Notes under the pieces: generated by a model
What the model was told of the DNA's origin: nothing
Seen by the model: only the letters and a program-made list of their open reading frames with translations
Databases searched by the model: none
Shown here: positions 22,290 through 34,523 of the stretch, in pieces
How positions within the stretch are numbered: the first letter of the stretch is position 1
Layout: every line of letters starts with the position of its first letter
Position numbers and translations under genes: made by a program
Assembly: GCA_022495005.1 (NCBI GenBank)
Contig: JAGYXB010001750.1
Span: 186,001-250,000, forward strand
DNA from: Rhyacophila brunnea
Lineage: Eukaryota > Arthropoda > Insecta > Trichoptera > Rhyacophilidae
DNA: 64,000 nt
Reading direction: 5' to 3'

Positions 22290-23395
22290 CGACGGATCCC
22301 CTTCTAGAAGAGAACAGGCGATATGACAGTCAAAGCCTCGGTAAAATCACAAAAAAAAGACATATCCTTTGTTGACTTACAAGAAACTAAAAAAACTTTT
22401 TTTGGCTCTCCTGTAAAGTTGCACTTTTGTAGATAGATAGCGTTGTTTTACATTATGCCCTCGATAATTGCTTATATACGATTTTATAATATTTTTTAGA
22501 AAGCTATGTAAATAATTTAATTGCACATATTTTTGGACAGAGAACTTCTTTGAATATTTAAATTATTTTTATGTCCTCAACAAATGACTTTTCTTTTAAA
22601 TAGTATTATAGCTGTAATATTGTATATTTTATTTCAGTTGAAAATATTCCATTGAAGAGGACGAAATCAGCCGTGATCAATTATTAAATTACGTGGAATA
22701 ATTAGAAATTATTACGTTCATTTTAGAATATGACGTAAAAATGTATAATAAGATTTTTCATTAAAAAGTTACAATAAAAACAATTCTTGGATTATTTATA
22801 AATAATATTGGAAGAAATATTTCTGTTGCTCTGAGTTTGGCAACCACGAAGAGACGTGAAACCTTTTTAAATACCTACAAAATAATAACAAATTTGCGAA
22901 GCGGACGAAAATCTCTTTGTATTATTTGGTGCGGCATTGCTCCACTTCCTTTCGCAGGCAGACTGTTTGTTTATTTTTCGCAATTTTTTAATATCTCTAA
23001 CGAATCGGAACAAACGATCAAACTCAGAGGTAACAATAAATAAAATTCGACTTTGATCTGATAATTTAAACGTTTCGCGGCTCGTATTATTCAAAATGCT
23101 TCGTGACTCTTACAAAAACTTTCAGTAATAACTCGTACACGAAATTATTATCATCATACTGTTTGTACTGATACCCTGACATATATACCAGTTAAATAAT
23201 ATTATCTCTTAATCTAATGGATTTAAGTTTTGTAATATTCCATTTGAGTCGTTTTTTGTGACCCGGGTTTCGCCTTTCGGCATTTTCTGCCCAGAATGGC
23301 AGAGTTTTCATATTTTATACCTCGTATAAGTCGAAAAAAATACGTAACTAAATGAAGATCTCTTCTAAATTGTAGACTACAGTATGTAAGCATAC
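22290..23395. other. AT-rich sequence, nothing firm
   Basis: A block near 22385-22420 ('ggctctcctgtaaagtt') resembles part of the right end of the TIR element at 49379-49766. No gene was recognised. Confidence 0.35.
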
Positions 23396-23525
23396 CTAAG
23401 AGAAAGTCAGCTGGAAGTCGGTCGATTTACGTGGCAGCGAAGAATTAGTGACCGATAAGAGTGGAAAGACCTAATGGAGGTCTTCATACAGCAGTGAATC
23501 GACTGCGACTGGTTATTGTGGTGCG
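23396..23525 (+). pseudogene. Possible LINE 3' tail fragment
   Basis: Words such as 'gataagagtggaaagacctaatggaggtcttcatacagcagtgaatcgact' have the form of a LINE terminus (a '..W..L...FIQQ.ID' tail). The frame is broken and no terminal repeat is seen. Confidence 0.35.
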
Positions 23526-24474
23526 AGAATACGATAAATATGTCGAATGCAAAACTACCACATTATCAAACGATTTGCGTAGAAGACAGATAATGACAAA
23601 AGCTTACTCTACTAGGCTCTACGACGTAGAGATGGATCTACACGCATTAAAATGCGTGATAATATTACCAATGGTATCCCACACGCGTATTGCAAACTCA
23701 GTAGATAGTGTTAAACTCTCATTGTTTTTATGCAATATTAAAAAGGCGATGATGTGTTAGGTTATGATACGAGAGTTGAAAAGTCAAGTGTGGTATGGAG
23801 TAAGGTGAAATGGCATTTTAAAACGAGGTGAGACGTAACATACCTAACAACTCGCATGAGAGATGTAACTCCGAGTCCGACACAGAGAGGTCACGCATGG
23901 TAACACTCGCACACCACGATTCTGACGTTAAGCAGTATCAGTGAAAAAGAACATTTAGGTACTAAAACGAAAAAATATATTGAATTTTTAGTATCTACGA
24001 AAATTTGGTTCTATAGCATGGCTGTTTGTAGTTTCCTCTTATACCTTTTCCCATTGTCTATTGAGTTGAAGAAATGGCTGATAATCTTTACTAATAAAAT
24101 TAGTATTTTAATATGCTTTTATGAACATTCAAAAAGATCATTCCTGCACATTAACGAGGATTTAGTTACTACTGCCAAGTATTTTTTTTTTCAAAAATAA
24201 TAAATTTCGCGAAAGGTAAAAATACTTTTAAAATATTATGGAAGAGTATTAAAATGGCTGAGAAAAATGTACTTAAAGTCATCCTTGGTCCTAAAATCCT
24301 TGAAAATGTGATTCATCGCATTGTCGTCCTCTGGCTCACAGCCAACATACATAATTTATTCCTTTTTTCTATGGATTACTGGTGTAAATAATTATAACTC
24401 CGTACATCTTTCTACATCAATGACATTAATATGGACGATTCATCTGGAAAATAAAATGACACTCACTTTATTGT

Positions 24475-24667
24475 CGGGTCTGCCGAATGGCATAATCTGT
24501 TCTAACGCCATTACAATAAAGGTGATATTGCTATAAATTCCTGATGCTTTTTGTTGGGTCTGCCGAATGGTTCGGTTCGAAGGGGTTCGCTCAAATGAAC
24601 ATTGACATTAGAAACACTGCTCTAACGCCGTTACAATAAAGGTCATATTGCTATAAATTCCCGATGC
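24475..24667 (+). repeat. Imperfect direct duplication
   Basis: Two blocks share 'gggtctgccgaatgg' (24476 and 24556) and then a longer stretch from 'tctaacgcc' through 'ttacaataaaggt' to 'attgctataaattcc'. The second block carries extra sequence between these parts. The origin is unknown; it may be a local tandem duplication. Confidence 0.65.
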
Positions 24668-24964
24668 GTGATATCGCATAATGGAAATTGCGTGACGTCT
24701 ACATGCGAATGCGCGAATTTACTTGCTAGCTACTGTATTGAGTTCGTCGTCCATTATTAATGTCATTGTTCTACATGGATTTATTCGCTTATTTTACTCC
24801 TTGACAACTCACTTTAACATTTGATTTTTTTAAGCTCGTGCTTCTTTACCCTCACTTCGCGTACCTCACCTTACCACTCAACCGTTGCTATCTGACCGCT
24901 AACTCGTGATAAATTGTTATTTTTAAGAAGTTTTATATTTGTTTAAGAAGTTTTATATTATAAT

Positions 24965-25830
24965 CGCACAGATTTCCTATCAGCAAAGGAGTCCGACAAG
25001 GTGATACAATCTCGTCTAAACTATTTACAGCTACCCTTGAAGACTTATTCAGGCAACTTGACTGGAGTGACAAAGGGATCCCCATAAATGGAGAAAACCT
25101 GAGTCATCTGCGCTTTGCCGATGACATAGTAATTTTTTCGCAAGACTCAGAAGACCTTCAAAGCAGAATGCAGGAACTCGCTGAAGTAAGCAATAAAGTA
25201 GGTTTGAAAATAAATGTAACAAAGATGAAAGTCACGTTCAACTGCTTTCGGGCCAAAAAGAGATCCTCATCAATGGTACTCAGCTCGAACAGGTGAAAAG
25301 CTACATCTATCTGAGACAAGTGTCTATAGATGGATGTATATTTGATGAAATTGTTTGCAGAGTAAAGCTAGGCTGGAGTGCTTTTAGCCGCCTGAATAAT
25401 GTCTTCAGAAGTGTGTGATCACATATGCGTGTGAAACATGAACCCTAAGTAAAAGAGAGATCCAGAAACTTAGAGTAGCACAACGTGGCATGGAGAGGTG
25501 CATGCTGGGCATAACTCGAAAGGACAAAAAGAGGAATGAGTGGATAAGGAAGCAGACAAGGGTTTGCGATGTAATAGAGTTTATTAAAAGCCTTAAATGG
25601 AGATGGGCTGGACACATAGCTCGAAGAAGAGACACTCGTTGGACAAATCTAGTCATCCAGTGGTATCCAAGAAGTACAAAACGTCCGCAAGGATCAATGA
25701 AATGATAAAGTTCTGCAGAAGTACGTGGCAACGCAATGCACAGGACTGAGAGAAGTGGAAGCAGCTTGAAGAGGCCTTCATCCAGCAGTGGATAGATTCA
25801 GGCTGATGATTCATGCAGATGATGATGATA
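24965..25830 (+). mobile_element. RTE-like LINE, longest copy (RT core to 3' end)
   Basis: The plus strand carries reverse-transcriptase motifs in order: KGVRQGDTISSKLFTATLED, then LRFADDIVIF (catalytic FADD at about 25113-25124), then VGLKINVTKMK. After broken frames it continues MERCMLGITRKDKKRNEWI, KWRWAGHIARRRDTRW and the family tail, ending in GATGATGATGATA at about 25830. Frameshifts and stops separate the core from the tail, and the endonuclease domain is missing. The GVRQGD/FADD pair and the ATGATG end support the RTE group. Confidence 0.85.
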
Positions 25831-25834
25831 TTTC

Positions 25835-26483
25835 ACTTTACAAATTATTGAGTTTTTCCAATTATTATAACAAAATAAGAAGACAAAAATACTTCGTTCT
25901 TAGGGACAATGGAAATAGTCAAAACGCTGATAGAAAATGAAACACTACATATTTCGAAATCACAGATACATCAATTTTATTTAAATATAGATATTATGAT
26001 TCAATTACAGTGCCTTATTTTTTAAGTAATTCACACAACTCTCCGAAAACTTTTGTGGCTGGGTTTATTTTCCATATTTTTGAATTTCCATCATTATAAA
26101 AATGTTGTACTTCACTAGCGATTTAGTATCAAACACGAATTACGTACGTAGTGAACCGAGAACACGTATGCAATGTTATCAAGTATTTATAGTGTGAAGA
26201 TTTGAAAGTTGAGTAACATCCTCTACCTGGCATTGACTAGCTTAATAGTATGAATTTAATATCTCCGTTCATTTTTTTGCTTTTTTTAACAGGTGTGTTG
26301 TATATTATAGTATTTAGCGTTGATTATTTTATTTTAATTTAACCCAAGTAAAAACAATTTGACTTGCTTATCAGATAATAAATATCCTTTGAATAATAAA
26401 ACTATTTTATGGTGTAGGTATTCAATTTCTGCATCTACCTAAATAACATAAATTAATTTCCAATTTAAAATCCACCTCTTCTT
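25835..26483. other. AT-rich sequence, nothing recognised
   Basis: No gene, RNA or terminal-repeat structure was seen. Confidence 0.5.
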
Positions 26484-26790
26484 TAAGCCTCAATTACATT
26501 GAGCTTCTTTACGAGCTGTTAATTGGCGAATTTACAATCTGCCTGTAAAGTCGCCCAGTGTAATCATCGAATAAGCTAATAAGCAGGTTGTAAACGTCTG
26601 CGCAGTAGAGCGCAGTGCCAACCTCCTGGTAAAAAAACGAACTACGTTCTGTCAAAATAGTCACTGGCTTGTGGCTTCTCAGCGAATGGAAAGTTTTGTG
26701 TGTAATCATCAAATCGCAGTAGCTGAATTGCCCGCTTTTAAATTCGCCAATAAGCAGCTCGTAAAGAAGCTCAATGTAATTGGGGCTTTA
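26484..26790. mobile_element. TIR element family C, copy 2
   Basis: It is a 307-bp relative of 14791-15161 with the same orientation and ends (TAAGCCTCAATTACATTGAG, mirrored right end). It lacks about 60 bp of the interior present in copy 1 (the CACGCCGGCGTG part). It is non-coding. Confidence 0.8.
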
Positions 26791-26857
26791 TCGTCTTATA
26801 ACTAAGGATTGTGAATATGTTATTATAACCAATACTATAAATTTTGCGATGACTATT

Positions 26858-27380
26858 TTATATCTTTATGTCAACTATTCGATATAAAAAATTCTCTGAA
26901 GAACACTTTGAACAATTTGCAAACTGAATGAAAAGTGGCGCATTTGTACTTGCTTTTCCTTCCACCACCGGCCACGTCTCCGCATCCGTTATGCAGGTGT
27001 ATACCGTGGTGTAACGAACGTTAGGCGCTCTTAAAATTTGTGCCGAAAGTGTCCCAGTAGCAACTTCCCAAGACCTTGGTTGGCGTGCACTAGAGAGTGC
27101 GTGATCCCTACTTCGATATATTGTATCACGGTCAATTCTCGATGAGAAAAGACCTTCTCGCTCGGCGTAAAATGCCGCAAACTTTTTAAAAGCTGAGAAA
27201 TTTCCTCTCGTATATACCAAGTCGCAATGGCCGACCGGTCTAACTGAGGATCGGACCGACTTGAGAAGCTCTTGCCTTTCAACCGACATATGGGGACACT
27301 CCCAGAGGATGTGATCGGCGTCCTGCAATTCGCCATATAAGCAAGTCGGAGAGTATTTGTACTAACGTTGAACTCATCGA
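26858..27380 (-). pseudogene. LINE C-terminal fragment with Cys-His motif (R1/I-like)
   Basis: The minus strand reads SPTCLYGELQDADHILWECP, which gives the Cys...His-x4-Cys half of the C-terminal zinc motif, then HMSVERQELLKSV and FSAFKKFAAFYAERE. This is the tail end of an R1/I/Jockey-type second ORF. The matching tail at 7931-8150 shows the family is repeated. No polymerase core was recognised upstream (27380-27560). Confidence 0.65.
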
Positions 27381-27560
27381 AAAAATTAAGCCCGATATAG
27401 TTAAAATCTTGAGAGAATGACGGTAGACATACAGCTATTGGACCACTTCCGGAGAATATCGTAGAGAGACTGAATGTGACCGACTGGAGATACCAGGAGG
27501 GAGTTGTGCAGTCTATCATGAAACACCAGATTAAGGGCCGTATGTATGAGATTACCAAAT

Positions 27561-29331
27561 TCTTTATAAGCTATTTAACCTGTGTTCCACCATAATATAG
27601 CGTATAGCACTGTTTGTGACGTAAACAATCTGACGTCACACGTCGTTCAAAATGGCTGCTTCATCTGTCAATTTCAAATGTCATTTTAATAATGCATTCA
27701 TTACAAAAAAATCTTGCTTGAGGCCTTCGTTCATTTTGTAGACTCTGTAAAACATTTGCGAACTTTAAAAACAGTTCCTAGTCTCATGGAGAGATAAGAT
27801 GGATTTACATAAGATTACGATAAAATACCTCCGCTAAACGACCGCAAAGATAGGTACCTACTGCTGTATCTGGCATTAAAATATGCAATTGGAAGCATTC
27901 TGCATTCTTCAAAATATTATGGTACCTACCTACCTAGTTAATCATTGTAAGATAACTGTAATAAACAAGGCACAACTCTCAAATACACCGATAACATCAA
28001 TAGTGTCATACGGTGATTGGTATAAATGATAATATTATACAGAGATCATTATATATTATTATCTAAATCCATTTGCATTTCTGTCATTTATTCTTATTCT
28101 GTTTTGACATCTCTTAATAGAAGTGATTGAAGTGAAGTTAGTCATAATAATATGTATGTATTGCCACCAAATGGAAATGTTTACTGGCAATACTCTATCC
28201 TTTTGTACAGTAGAATTATAAAATAAATGTGATAAAATAACTGATAAATTATTTGAAGTTCATAATACGCAGACAGACATTGAAATTAATGACTTCACTA
28301 AACTACACCCGGTCTTTATCGGATGATCACGGAACCTTACGTTTGGATGTAAAACATATTTTTTTTATATCTGGGAATATCTCAGGAGAAGTTACCCGAC
28401 TGAGGTCGCCAAGTACTCAAATGTGCTTTGACTAAATTTACATGAATTTAAGTTAAGAATACAAATGGTAATGAAGACAAGGCAGATGCAAAATTTAAAA
28501 TTATAACACCAGTAAGTAACACGAGCTATTACAAAACTGCCGAATAATCTCAGTAATAAGATCTTCACATTGGCAGTATGTATGATTTGTGCAGTTTTTC
28601 CATTTTTGTATAAATTTTAGGACATTCCCTGATTATGTAGACAGACATTATGTCAGTCTGTCCAGCTCATGCAGTAACGAGGAATTGATTTAATATTCGT
28701 CCACAGTATCAAAATCAATCTTCGAAAACACGCTCTATAGAATATTCCTTGATACTTTAATATACGACCGGTGTGATATAACTTAGTACTATGAGATAAC
28801 GTCAACAGTCATTTTTTCATAATAGAACAAAAAGTACGTTTAATGGTACTAAATTAATTCGTATTCATGAATAGAAATATATAAGTCGATAGCAATAAAA
28901 TAAATACAAGTAATGATAAAATTAAGTACGTACACAATATCTTTTACATAGTAATATATTTAAAGAAACAAAAAACATTTAATTCCTCTCGATTTTTCAT
29001 TTAAAAGACGTTACATTGTTGTTAACGAAAAACAGATTTGAGTGACTCGATGTCTTCATACAGATAGGTTATTATTTTTAATAACACTTTTAAACATAAA
29101 ATTCAGAAATTGTGTCAACGAGTAGCCATTAAAATTATAAGTATTTTTGCAAATCTATTTGTAATTGAAATGCCAGTCTATTCTTTATTTTACTGTATAC
29201 CATTTCTACGGTTACATAAAACCATACCTAAACCATTAAAAGGATTTAAATAATCTTATAATAATAACCGATCTTTTTATGGCGAAGATTTGGAAAGATG
29301 TAGTATCTATGGCCTATGCATTACTATAATG
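27561..29331. other. AT-rich sequence, nothing recognised
   Basis: About 1.8 kb without a supported feature. Runs such as TACCTACCTACCTAG near 27920 are of the kind common in lepidopteran non-coding DNA. Confidence 0.5.
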
Positions 29332-29603
29332 TTACCTTAGCGTCGCAGTAGAATTGGTTTCCCGAATAGACCAAATGTTCAGGAGACGAAAAACAAATTT
29401 CATAATCCTATATTTAAATACATGGAGATATTTCAATTATTATTTTTACAGCATATGAATGATGTATTCATTACCATTATAAAGTAATTTAAAGAAAGGG
29501 ATGGTTCTAGTCCAATTAGATACGATAAAACATTCTGCATTAAAAGGTCGATTTCTACAAAAATGGATATTCGGGAAACCAATCCTATAGCGACGTTAGG
29601 TTA
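29332..29603. mobile_element. TIR element, GCGTCGC type
   Basis: The left end TTACCTTAGCGTCGCAGTAG followed by AATTGGTTTCCCGAATA is mirrored at the right (TATTCGGGAAACCAAT, then TAGCGACGTTAGGTTA). The inverted repeats span nearly 38 bp with few mismatches. The interior is AT-rich and non-coding. The superfamily is unresolved; the end shows a possible 3-bp TTA duplication only. Confidence 0.7.
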
Positions 29604-29751
29604 AACAGGCCAATAAACTGAAAATATTTCAGTTAATATGCACTTCGTCATCTTCATATTTTGGCTATTCCTAGAATCAGCAATATAATATCTAATTAAA
29701 AAGTTATTATTATCAAAATTGATATCATTACCCAGTAAATACATTTTTTTC

Positions 29752-29983
29752 GACCATGTCCGATCCTAATAGGATCATATGGGCCTCCGCAGAGTAGAGG
29801 TTTGTATTAACAGATTTTGTTTTTTACGAGAAATGGATGTCAGCCACTTGCTCAACCTATTAAGTACATACCCTGACTCTTACACAAATTGAAAAACAAT
29901 ATGTGTACTTGCCAGACTCAGGATTCGAACCTGAGACCCACGGCGTGATAGTCCAACGCTTAAGCCGTGCGGCCACCGTGGGT
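29752..29983 (-). repeat. tRNA-derived SINE family 1, near full length
   Basis: Minus orientation. The tRNA-like head CCCACGGTGGCCGCACGGCT (29983 downwards) holds the A-box region, and GGTTCGAATCC is the B box. The body follows (GGCAAGTACACATATTG, CTCATATGATCC-like end), with an A-tail seen as a T run at 29744-29751. An 'atacat' on both sides may be a short target duplication. Pol III transcription would start near 29983. Confidence 0.85.
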
Positions 29984-29989
29984 GTCGAT

Positions 29990-31086
29990 ACATATTATAC
30001 ATATTATGTATATATCAGTCATTCGTGGGTAAATATATATAAACAGAAGATTTCATTTTCCTGTCATAAATTAAAAATGCTCATTGCATATTGTGCGTCG
30101 CATTCCATTACGAACAAAAGAGAGAAATACTGAATTATGAGAAAGATAATATATGAAAATAAGGCGTAAAATCACGATAGTATTATGATTTTTAGGTTTT
30201 AAGAACGTATAAAAATACTCTTAAGATTATAATTAAGTTTTTATGCCTTTTTGATCATTTTATAGGTAAATAAACATCAAATAATGATGAGGAAACCTTA
30301 TTTGACATAGTCATTTTGCTAAAATAGGCATTTCCCTTTTAACTATTCTTGTAATATTGTCAATCTTTTATGGTAACCCAAGGTGACTTCACCAGGAAAC
30401 GAACCCGAAAATGAACGCCAAAACAACGAATATTTTCATCATGAAAGAATTAAAGGTTAAGAACCATATATTAAACCTTTATGTACTATTTGTTCATCTT
30501 CATGCTATCGTGCTAGTCTTAATATATATTTTGGATGGTCAATATATCAAACACGATCTAAAAAATATTTGGAAACCTATAAATAATCGACACCTCCGAT
30601 CATTTTAATTTCAAAGGTCAAATAATTAGGCCACTATTGTTGTTTATGTATTAATATCATTTCGGGAATCTGCAAATCGTGATTTTGGCAATACTCACAA
30701 TTGCTAAACGGCGAAATATAAAATAATTAATATATTATAGTTCGTGGTGTTTTATCAACAGCAAAAAATACGTTAACCAATATTTGAACTTTAACGCGTA
30801 CTAACTCGTATCTTCAAATGTGATTTAGTAGTTAAAATACAATTTAACTACACACCTAAACGTAAATCTTACTGTTTTTAATTAATAGCCAAAACCATCC
30901 GTAGAAAATGCTCAATAACAGTTTTTATCAATATTTTAGCATTGATATTTTAAATGTAAGTAATTATCTATGTATGTTTAAACTTTGATATACAATCCTT
31001 GGCATTCTCAAAAATATAAATAAGTAATATTTTAGTTTTATTGCCTACTGTAAAAAAAACAATTACTTACCTACGTCCTACACAAT
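29990..31086. other. AT-rich sequence, nothing recognised
   Basis: Small open frames at 30411-30608 and elsewhere have no recognisable features. Confidence 0.5.
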
Positions 31087-31630
31087 CAGTGGCGTACCCA
31101 GGATTTAATATTAGGGGGGGGCCAAGGAGGAGAATGTAAATTAGTCCTATAGGCTCTTTTTCTTCTTCACAGCCTAATTTCTCGTTTATCGGTCTTTTGT
31201 CTATTGCACTCGGTGTACCCCTACACTATGGTCTCTACATTCTGGAACGGGCCCTTAGGCCAGGATATTTGGCGGGCCCCCGACCTACCGCTAAGATTAA
31301 AGGCAGTGTGAAACACTACATTAACGTTTTTTAAATTGTGTTTTAGTTAAAATTAAGGGTACTTACACGGTGAATTATTGGCGATTTTTAATAAATCTAC
31401 TTTAATAATAGAGCTGTCGAGTATCGACACATAATAATTAAAAAAATATATTGCACAATTATATAATTGAAAATGTTCATGGCCATTAAGTATAATAGCG
31501 CCGCAGGCGACTTTTTTACTATTACAGCTAATTTATGATGTGTGTTTATCTCACTTATCTGGTCAACCCGACACGCCGGGCCCCCGGGCCAGAGCCCTGT
31601 CAGCCCTCCCCAGCCATGACCTACACCACT
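31087..31630 (+). repeat. Repeat family E, copy 1 (hAT-like left tip)
   Basis: It starts CAGTGGCGTACCCAGG, a typical hAT-like tip, and runs through a G-run, 'cgggcccccgacctaccgc', an AT-rich middle and 'gccagagccctgtcagccctcccc'. Relatives are at 39985-40350 and, inverted, 58023-58385. No 8-bp duplication was confirmed. Open frames on both strands here simply follow the GC-rich ends. Confidence 0.6.
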
Positions 31631-31639
31631 CCGGAATTC

Positions 31640-32599
31640 GGCTGGACACCGAGAAGTTTTTGACAGTTCCATTAGGGATTGGGTTTCAAAAAAATCCTGA
31701 CATGTTTCGAAATTTTTGTGTTAGAAATTAAAATCTAAGAAATTTTTCTAAAAAGGGTGCTGGATCATTTTTTTGTCGTGTTTTTATTTGTCTAAGCCCA
31801 AAAGTATAGTTTATTTGCTTTCAATTTCAATCTTTAAAATCATTCTGATAATTTTCATGTTTGGGGGGTGCCAGTGTGCCACTGTACACAATTATTTTAA
31901 TGCGTTTAAAAATCTACAATCATTTAAAATTTATTTCTCTTTCTTTATAAATTGTTATTGGTTGAGTAATCTAAGATTATAATGAGTTAAAATACGTTGG
32001 CAACGGAGAAGTAGAGTGAATTGCTGTTTGCAATACTAAATCCTAGAAGTATTATAAAGAAAAATATAGATTGGTCTTTATAAAACTGTTGTTCGCACGA
32101 TGATATTGGATAGAAGTGAGATGTGGACACTTAACTAAGTAATAAGATCTGGACTAATTAACATATTTATATGAAAGATTCTGTAAGTTGATATACTGAC
32201 CGTGAGTTAAAATGGTGTGTGGAGAATCACGTTCATCATTATAACGTCATTGTTCTGGCAGAAGACACTAATTCGAAAAGATGACATATTGAGTGTTCCT
32301 TATTTCAAACTTTACCGTCTGGAAGCCTTCTTAATAAATAAACAGTCTTTATTTTAAAGTCATCCTTTTTACAATTACTCAATAAACTCACATGATAGAC
32401 CATTTCAAACATTTTAACAACTTCAAAGGCAAATTACTCAAAACTAGTATTCTCCAGTTAGTGTGTTCTACCAGAACAGAGACAAAATTCAGTTGTAGCT
32501 ACCTCGGAAGAAGAATAAAGAAGTAGACTGAATGCCTAGCAGCTGGTTATTTTTTTTTAATTTCTTAACTTATGGGTGAACATTAATAATACAAACTGC
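31640..32599. other. AT-rich sequence with a faint LINE trace
   Basis: At about 32075-32140 the plus strand contains words like a LINE block ('KTVVRTMI..S.MWTL'), with broken frames. No other feature was found. Confidence 0.3.
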
Positions 32600-32603
32600 T
32601 TAA

Positions 32604-33494
32604 CGGCTCACATGCTCAGCGTAGGTAAAAATGGAGCTTTTATGGAATTTTCAGAGCATGACCCTGGACATTCCTTAAACGTTGTAGACAATCTATTTAT
32701 ATAATTTTGACGCCTTATTATCCTTTATATTTATTTTGAACATTTGATGACTGCATAAAGTATTTTTATTACATAAAATAGTATTCTTTTAAACCTCTCG
32801 CTCTAATGTTTTAGAATATAGTCATATATCAGTACGTCCATGTGAAGTGGTGTTAAGATTTTTTAGATTTATTAATTTTTAAACGCATTTATAAAACCAT
32901 CAGTATAAATTATATCGACATTATTATAGTGAAATATTTACGATAAAAAATTATATTGATAATCTCTGTGATCCCAAATTTTACAAGAATTAGGCATTTT
33001 ATTATTAAAAAATGGGTACGATTAACACATTTGAAGATAATTCTAAAGATACTGATTATAAGCAATGTCTTTCCATTCAAATGTGATAAACATTCTATGA
33101 ATAATGTTTGCTTTATAATAATTATTGACCTAAGAATAAGGTAGTATTTTTTTGAAATGCGCCATTTCTAGTGGCATTTCCCAGTGGCTAAACTAGAACA
33201 TACGGCCGTAGCCATAAACTGACAAACGATAAATGAAGTAGGGAGTAAGATCATGTTAACGCGCGTATTTGAACATGTAACATGAACCTAACCGAAAAAA
33301 ATATATTTTTTTAAAAACGGTAATGTATGTAATAAAAATACTTGCAGTCATCACATATTTGAAATAAATATAAAGGATAATAAGGTTTCAAAATTATATA
33401 AATAGATTATGTACAACGTTTAAGGAATGTCCAGGGTTATGCTTTGAAAATACCATAAACGCTCCATTTTGACCTACGTTGAGCATGTGGGCCC
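32604..33494. mobile_element. TTAA-flanked long-TIR element, complete copy (copy 4)
   Basis: TTAA lies at 32600-32603 and 33495-33498. The left tip CGGCTCACATGCTCAGCGTA and the right tip TACGTTGAGCATGTGGGCCC are inverted, and arms of about 190 bp remain similar ('ctttatgcagtcat' family words). The middle includes 33130-33207, which matches the first bases of this window inverted. Length is 891 bp, non-coding. Confidence 0.8.
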
Positions 33495-33544
33495 TTAAGA
33501 ATGTCAAGGAAAAATGAATGCTACTGGGTTATTTAACATTCGAA

Positions 33545-33750
33545 TGCATTTCTGTCCTTAAGTATTTGGGAACCAAAAAGGATTGGGAGGAAACTCGAGA
33601 TGAACGTGGAACTTGCCAGCAGACTGAATAGAAGGGATGCAGCTGGGTACTGAAGAATCCATTTAGGTTCAAGTCACTGTCCAAGAAAACAAAATTCTAG
33701 GTATACAGCGTCATCGTGAAACCGATAGTTCTGTATGGTTATCCAAATAT
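33545..33750 (+). pseudogene. LINE reverse-transcriptase fragment
   Basis: The plus strand shows FKYLGTKKDWEE, then KNPFRFKSLSKKTKF, then VYSVIVKPIVLYGY. This order (F.YLGS, a long gap, then LY...I.P..LYG) is typical of the region after the polymerase core in LINEs. Stops and frameshifts interrupt it. The end at LYGY coincides with a change to unrelated DNA. Confidence 0.65.
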
Positions 33751-33855
33751 TCGTAATTAAAATTCTCTGAAGAATATTTCAACCAGTTAAAGAAAATTAA
33801 TGATGGCGCATATGTGCTTCAACTATGCTATATAATATAACTTCAACCAATTTAA

Positions 33856-33947
33856 TCGGTTAAGTGCCCAAAGCGTCTTTGGACGCCCTAATTACACCAA
33901 TTCTTATGTTAATTACTATCAATTAAGTAATTGCGGCATAGAAAGGA
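33856..33947 (-). mobile_element. 92-bp TTAA-flanked micro-element, copy 2
   Basis: It is the inverted counterpart of 18134-18225 with the same length and TTAA on both sides (33852-33855 and 33948-33951). The internal hairpin GCCCAAAGCGTCTTTGG is present in both. Confidence 0.75.
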
Positions 33948-34309
33948 TTAAACACAACATAGTTAACATCTTAGGCCTACAATACTTAACAATATAGTTA
34001 CCTATCGTAGGCGGAAGGGAAGCCAAGATGACTATGTAACATCAATAAAGACGCAAGAGAAATTAGTTCAGTGTGACTGATTGGAAAGAGAAAACTCAGG
34101 ATGGAGATACCTGGAACTCGGGTTATCTCTCGGCCATAAAAGTAAATTGTCTTCAGTGCCAACTTAAGTAAATACATTACTCCAGTGCATAAATGCAGTG
34201 AGAGCTAATGGACATAACCTGTCTTCTTTAACAAGTATATTAAGATATGAGGCGGCTAACATCTACAATAGACTGTGGAATCAAATGTATAAAAGTACCA
34301 ATTATTTTA

Positions 34310-34445
34310 CAATGTATATAAATATACACAATACGTCAGAGAAATATAATATAACCACTAGAAAAACATTTTTGAAATAAAAATATGTCACCCAGCAGGA
34401 TTTGAACCTGCGCCTCCCGATATTTGCTCCCATGTGCTCTTGCAA
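34310..34445 (-). repeat. tRNA-derived SINE family 3, copy 1
   Basis: On the minus strand a B-box-like GGTTCAAATCC (34400-34410) is followed by the family body 'ccactag'-complement and 'gaaatata' words shared with 58500-58655, 59330-59490 and 60485-60600. The A-box half is poorly conserved. Confidence 0.5.
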
Positions 34446-34523
34446 ATATTATCGCACATACAAATATTATTATAAAGAAAATAAAGTAATTGGAATGTAA
34501 ATTGATTTCTTTCTTTTTCTTTT

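Noticed and set aside
27031..27558. 175-codon minus-strand open frame
   Set aside because: It is in a different phase from the recognisable LINE Cys-His tail over the same DNA and shows no motif of its own; treated as a shadow.
31397..31731. GC-rich open frames on both strands
   Set aside because: They coincide with the GC-rich end of repeat family E, which occurs three times in the window.
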